A DNA stretch of 7,837 nucleotides from positions 1 through 7,837 of the forward strand of contig JAGVMY010000080.1 in the NCBI GenBank assembly GCA_020053565.1, read 5' to 3'. The first letter of the stretch is position 1, and each line of letters starts with the position of its first letter. The stretch comes from Thermodesulfovibrionales bacterium. GTDB taxonomy: Bacteria; Nitrospirota; Thermodesulfovibrionia; Thermodesulfovibrionales; SM23-35. Of the stretch, positions 6,788 through 7,837 are shown one piece after another. The position numbers and the translations under genes are program-made. Under the pieces are notes generated by a model, which saw only the letters and a program-made list of their open reading frames with translations, had not been told where the DNA came from and did not search any database.

Positions 6788-7837
6788 ATGAAATTTATAC
6801 TATTCCTCATTCTTTTTATCTTAGTACCTCTCAATGCATGGGGATATGTACCCCATGAATATCCTGCAATTTATCCTCACCAGATAGGATGCATATTCTA
6901 TCTCATTGCATTAATTTCTTTTTTGTGGGTCATTGTCCGTAATCGCTTACATAAAGAAAAGGGCTGGAGATACCTTTTCCTTGCAGTGATATTTTTCATC
7001 ATATGGGATATAAATATAATCATCGGTCGTTTCGTAGAGGCATGGTGGATTGAACCCTCTCAGACGATAGGTGGCAAAGAGGGATGGCAGTATTTCACAA
7101 GGACAATAAAGATTGAAAATCTGGAATATCTCTATTACATAGGAAGATACGATTTTATTTTGCTCAATATAGCAATGTTACTTTTCTATATGGGGCTCAG
7201 AGAGCATTTAAGAGAAGAAGAAAAAAAAGCCCCGACTTTTACCACTGCTCTCTTGCCACTACTGCCGATTTTAGTTACCGATATTGCAGGAAATATTGTA
7301 TTTATTGTGCTGTCAACACTGTGCCTTATTACCAGCATCAAACTCCATAAAAAAGATAGAGAAAATACACTATGGCACTATATGGTATTGCTTTCTTCGA
7401 CGTATTTTATGTTCTCTCTTACCAGATCCTTGGGCCATATTTTTAAGCATATACTTATTCCAACTGGAAACCAGCATATCTGGGAATATCTTCGTCTTGA
7501 TGCAATCGGTGGAAGTCTCAATACCTCTATCCGTTTTCTGGTAGCTGCATTGACTCTTTTCTTTATATGGATATATAAATCATATCTGGAAATGTCAGAG
7601 GACAAAAGAAAGTTAGAGGCGAGTGTGGTGGAAAGAACCAGGCTCATTGAACAATTGGAAAAAGATAAAATGGAACTCAAGGAACTGGATAAATTAAAGT
7701 CCGCTTTTTTAGCCAACGTATCTCATGAACTCCGCACCCCTATGAATTCAATTATTGGCTATACAGAACTTTTATTAGAGAGGGTTGATGGCCCTGTTAA
7801 CGAAGACCAGGAAAAAAGTCTTAAAAAGGTATCTGCG
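6788..7837 (+). CDS. multi-spanning membrane sensor histidine kinase (3' end off window)
   Basis: The gene is open to the window edge, with 350 codons visible. The N-terminus is a hydrophobic signal or first membrane span (3-19) followed by a short external stretch with 'HEYPAIYPHQ' (23-32). More spans follow at about 33-51, 61-80, 121-137, 152-184 (probably two), 196-216 and 248-264, so roughly seven or eight in total. A coiled coil (266-302) leads to HisKA with H313 in 'VSHELRTPMNSI'. The ATPase domain is expected past the edge. The start ATG is 7 bases after the hybrid kinase stop with no clear Shine-Dalgarno site, suggesting translational coupling. The core is nearly the same as in the gene before it but the sensor is unrelated, having many spans and no CXXCH in the visible part. 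I do not recognise a named sensor family with certainty. The ligand is unknown. Confidence 0.85.
   Translation, partial: MKFILFLILFILVPLNAWGYVPHEYPAIYPHQIGCIFYLIALISFLWVIVRNRLHKEKGWRYLFLAVIFFIIWDINIIIGRFVEAWWIEPSQTIGGKEGWQYFTRTIKIENLEYLYYIGRYDFILLNIAMLLFYMGLREHLREEEKKAPTFTTALLPLLPILVTDIAGNIVFIVLSTLCLITSIKLHKKDRENTLWHYMVLLSSTYFMFSLTRSLGHIFKHILIPTGNQHIWEYLRLDAIGGSLNTSIRFLVAALTLFFIWIYKSYLEMSEDKRKLEASVVERTRLIEQLEKDKMELKELDKLKSAFLANVSHELRTPMNSIIGYTELLLERVDGPVNEDQEKSLKKVSA
7676..7837 (+). repeat. kinase-core paralogous segment, copy 2 (cut by window end)
   Basis: This segment encodes residues 297-350 of the second kinase, matching copy 1 at 4972-5133. The 8 differing residues are mostly conservative (such as Arg/Lys, Ile/Leu, Asp/Glu). 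The similarity probably continues past the window edge. Confidence 0.7.

Noticed and set aside
7284..7716. Open frames overlapping the second kinase on both strands (7284-7544 plus, 7378-7716 minus)
   Set aside because: The long uninterrupted frame from 6788 encodes membrane spans and a clear HisKA motif, so these are shadows of it.

Overview
The window is AT-rich bacterial chromosome with standard stop codon use (TAA, TAG and TGA all end intact genes). It probably comes from an anaerobic, cytochrome-rich bacterium. A CooC-type nickel-insertion ATPase, a multiheme c-type cytochrome, heme-sensing kinases and NtrC-family remnants would fit Nitrospirota or Desulfobacterota. That placement is inference from gene content, not a phylogenetic result.

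Left end (1-554): the 5' part of folE (GTP cyclohydrolase I) runs left off the window. It diverges from a small DUF2007-family gene, and each has its own sigma70-like promoter in the 131-bp gap. The DUF2007 promoter sits so close to the ATG that the mRNA may be leaderless. A weak bidirectional hairpin separates this gene from the convergent genes that follow.

Minus-strand block (581-3443): read in its own direction, this is a CooC-like P-loop ATPase, a wrecked NtrC-type response regulator, a wrecked GAF-PAS histidine kinase and a short CheY-like receiver. The ATPase and the lone receiver look intact. The two genes between them are fossils. Well-preserved domain pieces are joined at about five places where expected sequence is missing, and the kinase also has an in-frame TAA. 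A palindromic intergenic repeat lies at the ATPase/regulator boundary.

Plus-strand block (3554-7837): an operon-like run of three genes. It encodes a secreted tetraheme cytochrome of the c554 type; an 896-residue hybrid sensor kinase with a periplasmic c-heme (CXXCH) domain, a cysteine-rich two-CW module and two receivers; and a second membrane sensor kinase cut by the window end. The second kinase has a different, multi-spanning sensor but nearly the same kinase core. The likely theme is sensing of periplasmic redox state, with a secreted heme protein beside a heme-bearing sensor. No DNA-binding output protein is present in the window, so the target of the signalling is unknown.
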